Of a stretch of DNA of 64,000 nucleotides, positions 1-9,038 are shown in pieces (the first letter of the stretch is position 1; each line of letters opens with the position of its first letter). Location: contig NZ_BSSV01000001.1 in assembly GCF_030161435.1 (NCBI RefSeq), positions 1,054,001-1,118,000 on the forward strand. The letters are read 5' to 3'. Both the position numbers and the translations under genes were made by a program. The notes beneath the pieces were generated by a model. The model saw only the letters and a list, made by a program, of their open reading frames with translations. It did no database searches and was not told the origin of the DNA. Source of the stretch: Thalassotalea loyana. GTDB taxonomy: Bacteria > Pseudomonadota > Gammaproteobacteria > Enterobacterales > Alteromonadaceae.

Positions 1-320
1 CACATTACTCTGTCGCGATTAAATACGATCCTAATGGCTCAGGTGCACCAACTGTTATCGCTAAAGGCATTGATGAAATGGCTATTCATATTCGCACGAT
101 TGCAAAAGAGCACGGCGTTGAGATTTTAGCTTCTCCTGCACTAGCAAGAAGCCTGTATTATACGACTGAAGTTGATGATGAAATACCGGAACAGTTATTC
201 GCTGCCGTTGCTCAAGTTCTTGCCTTTGTCTTCCAGCTAAACTTGTATAAGGAGGGCAAAGGGAAACGCCCAGTACCTGTTGCTAATAATTTACCTATTC
301 CAGATGAGTTTAAGTATTAA
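1..320 (+). CDS. flhB: Flagellar export switch protein FlhB, C-terminal fragment
   Basis: This is the last 106 residues or so of FlhB, the export-apparatus protein that switches substrate specificity from rod/hook to filament. The reading frame is open at the left edge. The first codons read T-H-Y-S-V-A-I-K-Y, so the window begins inside the family's NPTHY autocleavage site (the N and P lie outside). The fragment is therefore close to the FlhB-CC peptide released by self-cleavage. It continues with the typical AKGIDEMAIHIRTIAKEHGV stretch and ends LPIPDEFKY. A start at position 78 is only an internal methionine. The family call is firm, and flhA follows directly. Confidence 0.93.
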   Translation, partial: HYSVAIKYDPNGSGAPTVIAKGIDEMAIHIRTIAKEHGVEILASPALARSLYYTTEVDDEIPEQLFAAVAQVLAFVFQLNLYKEGKGKRPVPVANNLPIPDEFKY

Positions 321-346
321 CTGGTGGATTAAACAGCAAGTGATTC

Positions 347-412
347 GCAATAACTAACAACTGGTATAGTTATTGCCTTTTATTAACTATGAGTCAAAAA
401 ATTATCATAGTT
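347..412 (+). promoter_or_regulatory. Two consecutive perfect inverted repeats between flhB and flhA
   Basis: Hairpin 1 has 10-bp perfect arms (GCAATAACTA at 347-356, TAGTTATTGC at 367-376) followed by CTTTTATT. Hairpin 2 has 8-bp perfect arms (AACTATGA at 385-392, TCATAGTT at 405-412) ending just before the flhA start. The right arm of hairpin 1 (TAGTTA) can also pair with the left arm of hairpin 2 (TAACTA at 384-389), so the two structures are mutually exclusive. This is attenuator-like architecture. A regulatory role is inference. Confidence 0.45.
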
Positions 413-416
413 GTAC

Positions 417-2519
417 ATGCAATTACTCGCTCAATTTAATCGATTTGATAAGAATAAATTATCGTTTTTGTCAGGCTTAGGTACGCCACTTCTGATTATT
501 GCTGCCCTTGGTATGGTGATCTTACCTATGCCGGCGGCGCTTCTTGATATTTTATTTTCTTTCAACATTGCCCTTGCATTGATTGTTCTATTAATCACGG
601 TTTATACCCTAAAACCACTTGAGTTTGGCTCCTTTCCTTCAGTACTTTTGATAGCGACAATTTTACGTCTTGCATTAAATGTTGCCAGCACACGAGTGGT
701 TCTGCTTGAGGGACACCAAGGTCCAGATGCCGCGGGTAAAGTGATCGAGGCTTTTGGCTCCGTTGTTATAGGAGGCAATTACGCTGTTGGTTTGGTTGTT
801 TTCTTAATTCTAATCATTATCAACTTTGTCGTGGTCACTAAAGGTGCTGGTCGCATTTCAGAAGTAACAGCTCGTTTTACATTAGATGCGATGCCGGGTA
901 AACAGATGGCGATAGATGCTGATCTTAATGCCGGTTTTATTACTGCCGATCAAGCGCGTGAACGACGTCAAGAAGTTACCTCTGAAGCAGATTTTTATGG
1001 TTCGATGGATGGTGCCAGTAAGTTTGTGAAAGGCGATGCGATTGCCGGTATTCTGATTTTATTTATTAATATCATTGGTGGTCTTGTTATCGGTATGGTT
1101 CAACATGATTTAGAGTTCTCTCAAGCTGTTGAAATTTATACCTTATTAACCATTGGTGACGGTTTAGTGGCGCAGATCCCTGGCCTTCTATTATCAGTAG
1201 CAACAGCGATTGTTGTTACGCGTCAAAATACGGCCCAAGACATGGGCGAGCAAATGAGCTCTCAGCTTGGTCAAGAGCGCAGTTTATATATTGCAGCTGC
1301 CGTGATGTTCGTGATGGGCATCGTGCCAGGAATGCCGCACTTTGCATTCTTATTATTTGCGATAATGATAGCTGCCTCAGCATACTTTGGTGGTCGATAT
1401 AAGGCCGCTAAAGCGGTCAAGGAAAAAGAGGAACAAGCGAAAACACAAGCTGATGAATCACAGCAAGCCGAAGAAGTTAAAGAATTAGGCTGGGATGATG
1501 TCAATCATGTTGATGTTATCGGGCTAGAAATTGGTTATCGTTTAATTCCACTTGTAGATAAAGCCCAAGGCGGTGAATTGCTTAACCGAATTAAAGGTGT
1601 TCGTAAAAAACTATCACAAGAATTTGGTTTCCTAGTTCCTGCCGTTCATATCCGTGACAATTTAGATCTTGATCCAAATAGCTATCAAATTACGCTTATG
1701 GGCGTAACCGTGGGTGAGGCTGAAATTCGTCATGATCATGAACTTGCGATTAATCCAGGCCAAGTATTTGGTAACTTGGAAGGTATCGCAACGAAGGATC
1801 CTGCATTTGGTTTAGATGCTGTGTGGATTAAACAAGATCAAAGAGAACATGCACAAGCACTTGGTTATACCGTTGTTGATGCAACGACCGTGTTAGCAAC
1901 TCACTTGAGTCAGATTTTAACGAATAATGCTTCACAATTGCTTGGCCATGAAGAAGTGCAAAACTTACTTGATATGCTAGCGAAAAGCTATCCTAAGTTG
2001 GTTGAAGGTCTGGTACCAGATATTTTACCGCTAGGTACGGTAGTGAAAGTTCTACAGAATCTTATGAATGAAGGTGTGGCTGTTCGTGATATGCGTTCAA
2101 TCGCTCAAACGTTAGTTGAGTATGGTACGAAAAGTCAGGATCCTGATGTGTTAACCGCAGCTGCACGTATTTCTCTGCGCAAGTTCATTGTTCAAGATAT
2201 GGTCGGTTCGAATAATGAGATACCTGTCATAACATTGTCGCCTGAGTTGGAACAGATGTTGCATCAGTCAATGCAAATGGCTGGCGATGATGGCGCAGGC
2301 ATTGAACCAGGACTTGCTGAACGTATGCAAAAATCTTTAACAGAAGGTGCGCATCAGCAAGAATTGGCAGGAGATACGCCAATTTTACTAACATCAGGTA
2401 TTTTAAGAACGGTTTTAGCTAAGTTCGTAAAATACACGATTCCTGGATTACGAGTGATCTCTTATCAAGAGGTTCCGGACGATAAACAAATTAAAATCGT
2501 TAGCGCCATCGGACAATAA
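417..2519 (+). CDS. flhA: Flagellar biosynthesis protein FlhA (export gate)
   Basis: FlhA is the large inner-membrane component of the flagellar type III export gate. It couples proton flow to export and docks chaperone-substrate complexes through its cytoplasmic domain. The 700-residue protein has the usual length. Multiple membrane segments fill roughly residues 15-330, the FHIPEP-family signature (RISEVTARFTLDAMPGKQMA) lies near 147-166, and a long cytoplasmic domain follows. The ATG at 417 was chosen. A TTG at 411 is in frame but sits inside a hairpin arm, and neither start has an obvious Shine-Dalgarno sequence, which is odd for an essential flagellar gene. flhF follows 32 bases later. 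Confidence 0.96.
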   Translation: MQLLAQFNRFDKNKLSFLSGLGTPLLIIAALGMVILPMPAALLDILFSFNIALALIVLLITVYTLKPLEFGSFPSVLLIATILRLALNVASTRVVLLEGHQGPDAAGKVIEAFGSVVIGGNYAVGLVVFLILIIINFVVVTKGAGRISEVTARFTLDAMPGKQMAIDADLNAGFITADQARERRQEVTSEADFYGSMDGASKFVKGDAIAGILILFINIIGGLVIGMVQHDLEFSQAVEIYTLLTIGDGLVAQIPGLLLSVATAIVVTRQNTAQDMGEQMSSQLGQERSLYIAAAVMFVMGIVPGMPHFAFLLFAIMIAASAYFGGRYKAAKAVKEKEEQAKTQADESQQAEEVKELGWDDVNHVDVIGLEIGYRLIPLVDKAQGGELLNRIKGVRKKLSQEFGFLVPAVHIRDNLDLDPNSYQITLMGVTVGEAEIRHDHELAINPGQVFGNLEGIATKDPAFGLDAVWIKQDQREHAQALGYTVVDATTVLATHLSQILTNNASQLLGHEEVQNLLDMLAKSYPKLVEGLVPDILPLGTVVKVLQNLMNEGVAVRDMRSIAQTLVEYGTKSQDPDVLTAAARISLRKFIVQDMVGSNNEIPVITLSPELEQMLHQSMQMAGDDGAGIEPGLAERMQKSLTEGAHQQELAGDTPILLTSGILRTVLAKFVKYTIPGLRVISYQEVPDDKQIKIVSAIGQ

Positions 2520-2551
2520 CCAGTAGCTGATTATGTTGTAAGGGGTTAACA

Positions 2552-4033
2552 ATGAAAATTAAACGTTTTGTCGCACGTGACATGAAAACTGCATTAGCAG
2601 AAATCAAGGAAGTACTTGGCGCTGATGCTGTGATTATGTCGAACAAAAAAATCCCTGAAGGTATCGAAATTATGGCGGCTGTTGATTACAACCAGCAGCC
2701 GGCTGCACAAGAAGAAGTGGCGCAAGAACCAACGCCAACGACCGCTCGAGAGGTTGCAGATGATGTGGTTTCAATTGGCTCATCGCCAGCAAGTTCTCAA
2801 CCTGCTGGTGTATCTGCGCAAACCAGAATGCCTAAAGTACCAGAGAGCTTAGCTGAATTGTTAAATCGAGATGTTCAACAAGAACGTATTGAGCCTCAGC
2901 TAAACGCATCAGCGGCTGATATTACTACCAACTCATCGGCAGAAACAATCGAACAACAATTTAAGGATTTCACCGACCGTCTTTCTAATGCCCATGCGCA
3001 AAGTGATGAGCATAGTGCCGTTAATGGTTCTCCTACTGAAAATCCAGCTGAAAGCTCGTTCAGTCAAAATGAACCAGTGCAAGCCAGTATCCCTCCTCAC
3101 AATGAGGAGTTTGAACGAATGAAACAAGAAATGGCATCAATTCGCCAACTTCTTGAACATCAAGTTGCTGGATTATTATGGCAAGACCGAGTAAATAAAG
3201 ATCCTAATCGTGCCGTCTTAGTCAGCAAGCTAACTTCAATGGGCATTGACGCACAAATGGCTGACCAATTAGCGGGTTTCATTCCAAGCCAACTTACTGA
3301 GCAAGAAGCGTGGCAGCAAGTTAAGCATTTACTTGCCAACCAACTACAAACGACGAACAATGAAATTATTCGTCATGGTGGTGTGTTCTCATTGGTAGGT
3401 CCAACAGGCGTAGGAAAAACGACTACGATAGCTAAAATAGCAGCTCGATTTGCACAAATACACGGTGCTGATTCAGTGGCATTAATTTCAACAGATACAT
3501 ACCGTATTGCCGGCTATGAGCAGTTAACGACATACGCAAAGATTATCGGCTGTCCGGTAAAATTAGCACAGGATGCTAAAGAACTTGATATGTTATTGGC
3601 ACAGTTCTCTACCAAAAAGTTAGTATTGATTGATACGGCAGGCATGGGGCAACGCGACATGCGATTAAATGAACATTTAACAACCTTAGTCTCAAACAGT
3701 CGCTCGCGAATTAAAAATTACTTAGTGTTGGCGGCTAATACCCAAGCAGGTGTAATGACTGAGAATGTTCAACGTTTCAACAAGATCCCATTGTCAGGAT
3801 GCATATATACTAAGTTAGATGAGAGCCTAAGTGTGGGGGAATTAATCGCAACTTCTATACAAAATAACCTCCCCGTTGGTTATTTAACCGACGGTCAGCG
3901 AGTACCTGAAGATATTAAGGTTGCAAATGCTGAAAAGTTAGTTACGCTTGCTGATAAAATGTTTACAAAACAACGTAAACAAACACCTATAAATTGGACT
4001 CATCAATCGATGGCCTCTCATGCCATGATGTAG
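2552..4033 (+). CDS. flhF: Flagellar SRP-like GTPase FlhF
   Basis: FlhF is the SRP-family GTPase that sets the polar site of flagellar assembly. The 493-residue protein has a variable, Gln/Pro/Ser-rich N-terminal B region (about 1-210), then the N and G domains. Visible GTPase motifs are GPTGVGKTT near residue 283, STDTYRIAGYEQL near 313 and LIDTAGMGQRD near 361. The ATG is preceded by AAGGGG at good spacing. It lies between flhA and flhG, the order found in Vibrio, Shewanella and Pseudomonas. FlhF and FlhG act as an antagonistic pair controlling number and placement of polar flagella, so the organism probably has a polar flagellum (inference). Confidence 0.95.
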   Translation: MKIKRFVARDMKTALAEIKEVLGADAVIMSNKKIPEGIEIMAAVDYNQQPAAQEEVAQEPTPTTAREVADDVVSIGSSPASSQPAGVSAQTRMPKVPESLAELLNRDVQQERIEPQLNASAADITTNSSAETIEQQFKDFTDRLSNAHAQSDEHSAVNGSPTENPAESSFSQNEPVQASIPPHNEEFERMKQEMASIRQLLEHQVAGLLWQDRVNKDPNRAVLVSKLTSMGIDAQMADQLAGFIPSQLTEQEAWQQVKHLLANQLQTTNNEIIRHGGVFSLVGPTGVGKTTTIAKIAARFAQIHGADSVALISTDTYRIAGYEQLTTYAKIIGCPVKLAQDAKELDMLLAQFSTKKLVLIDTAGMGQRDMRLNEHLTTLVSNSRSRIKNYLVLAANTQAGVMTENVQRFNKIPLSGCIYTKLDESLSVGELIATSIQNNLPVGYLTDGQRVPEDIKVANAEKLVTLADKMFTKQRKQTPINWTHQSMASHAMM

Positions 4034-4066
4034 AGAAAGACAACAATAAGTAGTAAGAATTAAAAG

Positions 4067-4909
4067 ATGTTAGATCAAGCGAGTGGCTTACGAAAAATGC
4101 AAGAACCAAAAAAAATTAAGGTCATTGCTGTTTCTGGTGGTAAAGGTGGTGTTGGTAAAACAAATGTTTCATTAAATACCGCCATTTCAATGGCACAAAT
4201 GGGTAAAAAAGTTTTAGTGTTAGACGCCGATTTAGGTTTAGCTAATGTCGACGTTATGCTTGGCCTTCGTGTGAAGAAAAACTTATCCCATGTGATGTCA
4301 GGTGAATGTGAACTTGATGACATCATTATCGATGGCCCAGCAGGAATCAAAATCATTCCAGCTACATCAGGCACGCAAACGATGGTTGATCTGACGCCAT
4401 CAGAACATGCGGGGCTGATTCGTGCATTTAGCGATATGGAAACAGAGTTCGATGTACTGATTGTCGACACGGCAGCAGGTATCTCCGACATGGTATTAAG
4501 CTTTGCTCGTGCATCCCAAGACGTTATGTTGGTTGTTTGTGATGAGCCTACATCGATTACCGATTGTTATGCATTGATGAAATTGCTCAGCCGTGATCAC
4601 GGTGTATTTAAATTTAAAGTTGTTGCTAACATGGTTCGCAGCCCTAAGGAAGGGCAACAATTATTTGCTAAACTAACAAAAGTTAGTGATAGATTTTTAG
4701 ATGTAGCACTAGAACTAGTTGGTGTTGTTCCTTTTGACGAAAACATCAGAAAGTCAGTGCGTAAACAACAAGCTATTGTAGAAGCATTTCCAGATTCTCC
4801 GGCATCTAAAGGCTTCAAGCGTATAGCTAAAAATGCCTTAGAATGGCCAATACCTCATCAACCATCAGGGCATCTAGAGTTTTTTATCGAACAGTTATTA
4901 GATAAATAA
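4067..4909 (+). CDS. flhG: Flagellar number regulator FlhG (FleN), MinD-type ATPase
   Basis: FlhG is a MinD/ParA-type ATPase that limits flagellar number, stimulates FlhF GTP hydrolysis and in several species antagonises the flagellar master regulator. The 280-residue protein starts with the diagnostic DQASGLR segment (residues 3-9), the short N-terminal element known to activate FlhF. The deviant Walker A, KGGVGKT, is at 26-32, and a Walker B-like LIVDTAAG lies near residue 137. A C-terminal amphipathic membrane-targeting helix is expected for the family. It sits 33 bases after flhF and 27 bases before fliA, so co-transcription is likely. Confidence 0.95.
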   Translation: MLDQASGLRKMQEPKKIKVIAVSGGKGGVGKTNVSLNTAISMAQMGKKVLVLDADLGLANVDVMLGLRVKKNLSHVMSGECELDDIIIDGPAGIKIIPATSGTQTMVDLTPSEHAGLIRAFSDMETEFDVLIVDTAAGISDMVLSFARASQDVMLVVCDEPTSITDCYALMKLLSRDHGVFKFKVVANMVRSPKEGQQLFAKLTKVSDRFLDVALELVGVVPFDENIRKSVRKQQAIVEAFPDSPASKGFKRIAKNALEWPIPHQPSGHLEFFIEQLLDK

Positions 4910-4936
4910 TAACGACAACTTATGAGCGGGTATTAA

Positions 4937-5656
4937 GTGGTAAAAACGCAAGCCTATATTGATCAGATAGACAAGACTGCCTTGATAGAGCAGCAAACTG
5001 TCTTGGTTAAAAGAATTGCCTATCATTTAATGGCTAGGCTTCCTGCGAGTGTTCAAGTAGATGACTTAATTCAAGCTGGCATGATCGGATTACTCGAAGC
5101 GTCGAATAACTTTGATGCCAGTAAAGGTGCTAGTTTTGAAACTTTTGCAGGAATTCGTATTCGAGGCGCGATGCTCGACGAAATACGCCGAGGCGATTGG
5201 ACACCTCGCTCTGTACACCGAAATTCACGTCTCATAAGCGATACAATCAAATCATTAGAAGCAGAATACGGTCGAGATGTCACTGATAGTGAAGTTGCAA
5301 ATAAACTAAATGTCTCATTGAACGAATATCATGATATGCTTAATGAGGTAAGCTCTGGTAAAATAATAGGTATTGAGGATCTTGGTGTTAACGAAGATGC
5401 CATCAATTTTGCTCATGATGCGACAATCGAAAGCCCTCATGACGAAATTGAACATAGTGCCTTTAAAAAAGCATTGGCAGGTTGTATAACTTCATTACCA
5501 GAGCGTGAATCCTTAGTGTTATCATTGTATTATGATGAAGAATTAAATTTACGTGAAATTGGCCAAGTGTTAGATGTTAGTGAATCTCGCGTTAGCCAAA
5601 TTCATAGCCAAGCAATGCATAGACTCAAAGCGAGAATGCAATCTTGGCAAAGTTAA
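4937..5656 (+). CDS. fliA: Flagellar sigma factor FliA (sigma-28)
   Basis: This is the RNA polymerase sigma factor for late flagellar and chemotaxis genes. The 239-residue protein shows sigma region 2 (DDLIQAGMIGLLEASNNFD, about 40-60), a region 3 segment with RSVHRNSR and TDSEVANKLNV, and region 4 helix-turn-helix near the C terminus (LNLREIGQVLDVSESRVSQI). It has the normal FliA length. The start is a GTG at 4937 with only a weak upstream GAGCGGG. A consensus FliA-type promoter is present in this window in front of motY (36790-36816), which fits an intact sigma-28 regulon. Confidence 0.96.
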   Translation: MVKTQAYIDQIDKTALIEQQTVLVKRIAYHLMARLPASVQVDDLIQAGMIGLLEASNNFDASKGASFETFAGIRIRGAMLDEIRRGDWTPRSVHRNSRLISDTIKSLEAEYGRDVTDSEVANKLNVSLNEYHDMLNEVSSGKIIGIEDLGVNEDAINFAHDATIESPHDEIEHSAFKKALAGCITSLPERESLVLSLYYDEELNLREIGQVLDVSESRVSQIHSQAMHRLKARMQSWQS

Positions 5657-5695
5657 GAATTAAATTAGTAAAAACAGACTCTTTCGGAGGGTGCC

Positions 5696-6079
5696 TTGGA
5701 TAAAAATATGAAAGTGCTTGTTGTTGATGACTTTTCGACAATGAGACGTATTGTGAAAAATTTATTACGTGATTTAGGCTTTACCAATATTCAAGAAGCT
5801 GACGACGGTTCAACTGCTTTGCCTATGTTACAAGGCGGCGATTTTGACTTCGTGGTAACTGACTGGAATATGCCTGGTATGCAAGGTATTGATTTACTTC
5901 GTGCTATCAGAGCCGATGAAAAGTTAGCTCATATCCCTGTGTTAATGGTTACTGCGGAAGCGAAAAAAGAGCAAATCGTGATGGCTGCACAAGCTGGTGT
6001 TAATGGCTACATTGTTAAGCCGTTTACTGCTGCTACATTGAAAACTAAGCTAGACAAAATTTTTGAACGCTTAGCTTAA
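5696..6079 (+). CDS. cheY: Chemotaxis response regulator CheY
   Basis: A single-domain receiver that, when phosphorylated by CheA, binds the flagellar switch. The 127-residue protein has the acidic pair D11-D12, the phospho-acceptor D56 ([11 protein letters not shown]), the switch threonine in VTAEAKKEQ and the conserved lysine in YIVKPFT. The start is TTG at 5696, supported by a strong GGAGG at 5686-5690 and by an N terminus ([20 protein letters not shown]) matching close CheY relatives. Starting at the next ATG (5708) would drop four conserved residues. It is the first chemotaxis gene after fliA. Confidence 0.96.
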   Translation: MDKNMKVLVVDDFSTMRRIVKNLLRDLGFTNIQEADDGSTALPMLQGGDFDFVVTDWNMPGMQGIDLLRAIRADEKLAHIPVLMVTAEAKKEQIVMAAQAGVNGYIVKPFTAATLKTKLDKIFERLA

Positions 6080-6120
6080 TAAACACGACTGAATGTTGGT
6101 TAAACAATAGGAGTGTTTAA

Positions 6121-6855
6121 ATGAGCGCTTTAATTTCGCTAGAACAAGCAAAGCAATTGGTTGCTTACTTAGAAGCTGGTCAAAATGACGAAGCGGATCA
6201 GCTAATTGCTGATGTTCAAACACCGATCAATACCGAGCTTTTTGAAGAGATTGGTAAGTTGACTCGTCAACTACATGACTCGTTAATGAACTTCCAAATT
6301 GATACTCGCCTCAATGACCTTGCGACTGCAGATATTCCTGACGCAAAAGAGCGATTAAATTACGTTATCGAGCGAACAGAAGAAGCTGCGAATAAGACCA
6401 TGGACGCAGTTGAATCTATTTTTCCTGTACTAGATAAGGTGCAATCACAAGTCAGTAACGTGAAACCACAATGGCAAAAGTTGATGAAGAACCAGCTTGA
6501 GCTAGAAGGGTTCAAATCATTATGCCATGAAATTGACGCATTGTTGGTGACAACCGACAAAGAAGCTGAACATATTCATGCATTGATGACCGATGTATTG
6601 ATGGCGCAAGACTTCCAAGATTTAACGGGTCAAGTTATTCGCAAAGTTATTGATCTTGTTAGAGAAGTAGAAGATAGTTTAATCAATATGTTAACCATGT
6701 TTGGTGTTAACAAAGCTGATGGTCAAGAAACGGTCGCAAAACCAAGTGTTGGAGAAAACTTGGTAGAAGGGCCTATAGTTAATACTGAAGCACGCGATGA
6801 CGTTGTTTCAGGTCAAGATGATGTTGATGACCTATTATCAAGCTTAGGATTCTAA
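6121..6855 (+). CDS. cheZ: CheY-P phosphatase CheZ
   Basis: CheZ speeds dephosphorylation of CheY-P and so resets the motor signal. The 244-residue, largely helical protein carries the catalytic-glutamine motif MAQDFQDLTGQVIRKVI (near residues 161-177). It ends in the CheY-tethering tail QDDVDDLLSSLGF, preceded by a flexible low-complexity linker, as in E. coli CheZ. The start ATG has AGGAG-like GGAGTG upstream. It lies between cheY and cheA, as in other polar flagellates. The tail resembles short repeats in the neighbouring CheA (see 7351-7632). Confidence 0.95.
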   Translation: MSALISLEQAKQLVAYLEAGQNDEADQLIADVQTPINTELFEEIGKLTRQLHDSLMNFQIDTRLNDLATADIPDAKERLNYVIERTEEAANKTMDAVESIFPVLDKVQSQVSNVKPQWQKLMKNQLELEGFKSLCHEIDALLVTTDKEAEHIHALMTDVLMAQDFQDLTGQVIRKVIDLVREVEDSLINMLTMFGVNKADGQETVAKPSVGENLVEGPIVNTEARDDVVSGQDDVDDLLSSLGF

Positions 6856-6870
6856 GGGGAAGTTCGAATT

Positions 6871-9024
6871 ATGTCCTTCGAAGCAGATGAAGAAATACTA
6901 CAGGATTTTTTAATTGAGGCTGGCGAAATTCTTGAGTTGCTCTCCGAGCAGCTTGTTGAGCTAGAGAATGATCCTGATAATGCGGATTTATTAAACGCAA
7001 TCTTCCGTGGCTTTCATACGGTGAAAGGGGGAGCAGGCTTTTTATCACTAACTAACTTAGTGGATGCCTGTCACGGTGCTGAAAACGTGTTCGATATTTT
7101 ACGAACAGGTCAGCGCAAAGTAACTCCAGAATTGATGGACATAATTTTACAGGCGTTAGATACAATTAACGAGATGTTTGCACAAGTGCAAAATCGCGAA
7201 GAAATTGATGCTGCTGATCCTGTATTGCTCGAAGAATTACACAGATTAAGTGCTCCAGAAGGTGAGGAACCTGAGCGGGCAGTAGAGGTTATCGCTGAAC
7301 CTGAGCCAACGCCGGAACCAGCTCCAGTAGCTAGCGCTGAAGCGGGATCTTCTGACGAGATGACTGAAGACGAATTCGAAGCACTGCTCGACCAATTGCA
7401 TGGTTCTGGTGGTTCACCTAAGCCAGCTGACACAGCACCTGCACAAAAAGAATCGGGCATTCAACCTTCTGACGAAATCACTGATGATGAGTTTGAATCG
7501 CTACTGGATGAACTGCATGGTCAAGGTGCGTTTTCATCATCTAATGCAGGACAAGCTTCTGCGGCTCCGGCCTCAAACTCGGATGAAATTAATGACGATG
7601 AATTTGAAGCGCTATTAGACGAGCTTCACGGAAAAGGTCAAGGACCTAAAGCAGCAGCTTCGGCGCCAACACCAGCGGCTACACCGACTCCTGCACCGAA
7701 ACCAACTCCTGTTGCAAAGACACCAACCCCTGCAGCTAAACCAGCTGCAAAAGCACCAGCAGCGAAGGCAGCAGCTAAGCCAGCAGCCAAAGCGGGGGCG
7801 GACAAAAAGGCTGGCCAAAGTGCTAGCCCTCAAGGTGAAACTACTGTTCGTGTAGATACTAAGCGTCTTGACCAGATCATGAATATGGTCGGCGAATTAG
7901 TATTGGTGCGTAACCGTTTAACCAGTTTAGGTCTGACTAAAGAGGATGAAGAGCTTACTAAAGCTGTTTCGAATTTAGATGCCGTAACTACCGACTTACA
8001 AGGTGCGGTAATGAAAACGCGCATGCAGCCAATCAAAAAAGTTTTTGGCCGCTTCCCTCGCGTTGTACGTGACCTTGCGCGTAGTTTAAAGAAAGAAATC
8101 AAACTTATCTTAGAAGGTGAAGAAACCGATTTAGATAAAAACTTGGTAGAGGCACTTGCCGATCCACTAGTTCACTTGGTTCGCAACTCTGTGGACCATG
8201 GCATTGAAGAGCCAGATACTCGTGAAGCCAATGGTAAACCAAGAGAAGGAACGGTAATCTTATCTGCTTCTCAAGAAGGCGATCATATTTTACTGACTAT
8301 CAAAGATGATGGTGCAGGTATGAATGCCGATAAGTTAAAAGATATTGCTATTGAACGAGGGGTACTAGATGCGGAAGCAGCAGCTCGTATGCCTGAAAAA
8401 GAAGCGTTTAATTTAATTTTTGCACCTGGCTTTTCGACTAAAACCGAAATTTCTGAAGTGTCTGGCCGCGGTGTCGGCATGGACGTTGTTAAGACAAAAA
8501 TTACGCAGCTCAATGGTACGGTAAATATTGATTCTGAGTTAGGTAAAGGGACTGTATTAGAAATCAAAGTACCACTAACGCTGGCGATCTTACCGACCTT
8601 GATGGTAGTCGTTGGAGAACAAACGTTTGCGTTGCCATTAGCTGGCGTGAACGAAATTTTCCATTTAGATTTGACCAATACTAATATGGTAGACGGTCAA
8701 CTGACCATTATTGTTCGAGAAAAAGCTATTCCACTGTTCTACTTAGATCAATGGTTAGTGAAAGATATTGAAGATAAACCAAGAGATAAAGGGCATGTAG
8801 TGATTGTCCAGCTTGGAACGCAACAAATTGGTTTTGTCGTCGACAGTCTAATCGGACAAGAAGAAGTGGTAATCAAGCCATTAGATCGATTGTTACACGG
8901 TACGCCTGGTATGGCAGGTGCGACAATTACTAGTGATGGTGGTATCGCGCTCATTCTTGATGTACCAAATATGCTTAAGTACTACGCGAAAAAGTCAAAC
9001 GTCCACAAAAAGCTGGGCGCATAA
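6871..9024 (+). CDS. cheA: Chemotaxis histidine kinase CheA
   Basis: CheA passes receptor signals to CheY and CheB. The 717-residue protein has a P1/Hpt domain (about 1-105, phospho-acceptor H49 in FRGFHTVKGGAG), then a 220-residue linker, a dimerisation domain (about 325-385), the HATPase domain (about 390-565, with HLVRNSVDHGIE and GRGVGMDVVK) and a C-terminal CheW-like P5 domain (about 575-705). No globular P2 CheY-binding domain is recognisable. In its place the linker has three copies of an acidic LLDELHG-type motif (161-254), then an Ala/Pro/Lys-rich stretch (262-312). In Vibrio CheA, a linker segment called LID contacts ParC/ParP; whether these repeats correspond is inference. Confidence 0.96.
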   Translation: MSFEADEEILQDFLIEAGEILELLSEQLVELENDPDNADLLNAIFRGFHTVKGGAGFLSLTNLVDACHGAENVFDILRTGQRKVTPELMDIILQALDTINEMFAQVQNREEIDAADPVLLEELHRLSAPEGEEPERAVEVIAEPEPTPEPAPVASAEAGSSDEMTEDEFEALLDQLHGSGGSPKPADTAPAQKESGIQPSDEITDDEFESLLDELHGQGAFSSSNAGQASAAPASNSDEINDDEFEALLDELHGKGQGPKAAASAPTPAATPTPAPKPTPVAKTPTPAAKPAAKAPAAKAAAKPAAKAGADKKAGQSASPQGETTVRVDTKRLDQIMNMVGELVLVRNRLTSLGLTKEDEELTKAVSNLDAVTTDLQGAVMKTRMQPIKKVFGRFPRVVRDLARSLKKEIKLILEGEETDLDKNLVEALADPLVHLVRNSVDHGIEEPDTREANGKPREGTVILSASQEGDHILLTIKDDGAGMNADKLKDIAIERGVLDAEAAARMPEKEAFNLIFAPGFSTKTEISEVSGRGVGMDVVKTKITQLNGTVNIDSELGKGTVLEIKVPLTLAILPTLMVVVGEQTFALPLAGVNEIFHLDLTNTNMVDGQLTIIVREKAIPLFYLDQWLVKDIEDKPRDKGHVVIVQLGTQQIGFVVDSLIGQEEVVIKPLDRLLHGTPGMAGATITSDGGIALILDVPNMLKYYAKKSNVHKKLGA
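7351..7632 (+). repeat. Three copies of an 18-residue motif in the CheA linker
   Basis: Within cheA, residues 161-178, 200-217 and 237-254 are near-identical: SDEMTEDEFEALLDQLHG, SDEITDDEFESLLDELHG and SDEINDDEFEALLDELHG. The spacing is 39 and 37 residues, with low-complexity Gly/Ser/Ala/Pro linkers between. The motif strongly resembles an amphipathic acidic helix. The DNA differs at many third positions, so the copies are not a recent duplication and seem held by selection on the protein. Confidence 0.9.
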
Positions 9025-9038
9025 GATAGAGATAATAA

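Noticed and set aside
7110-8954. Minus-strand and alternate-frame open frames inside cheA
   Set aside because: Long frames here come from the repetitive, GC-richer Ala/Pro/Ser-coding linker; none has a ribosome-binding site or family resemblance.
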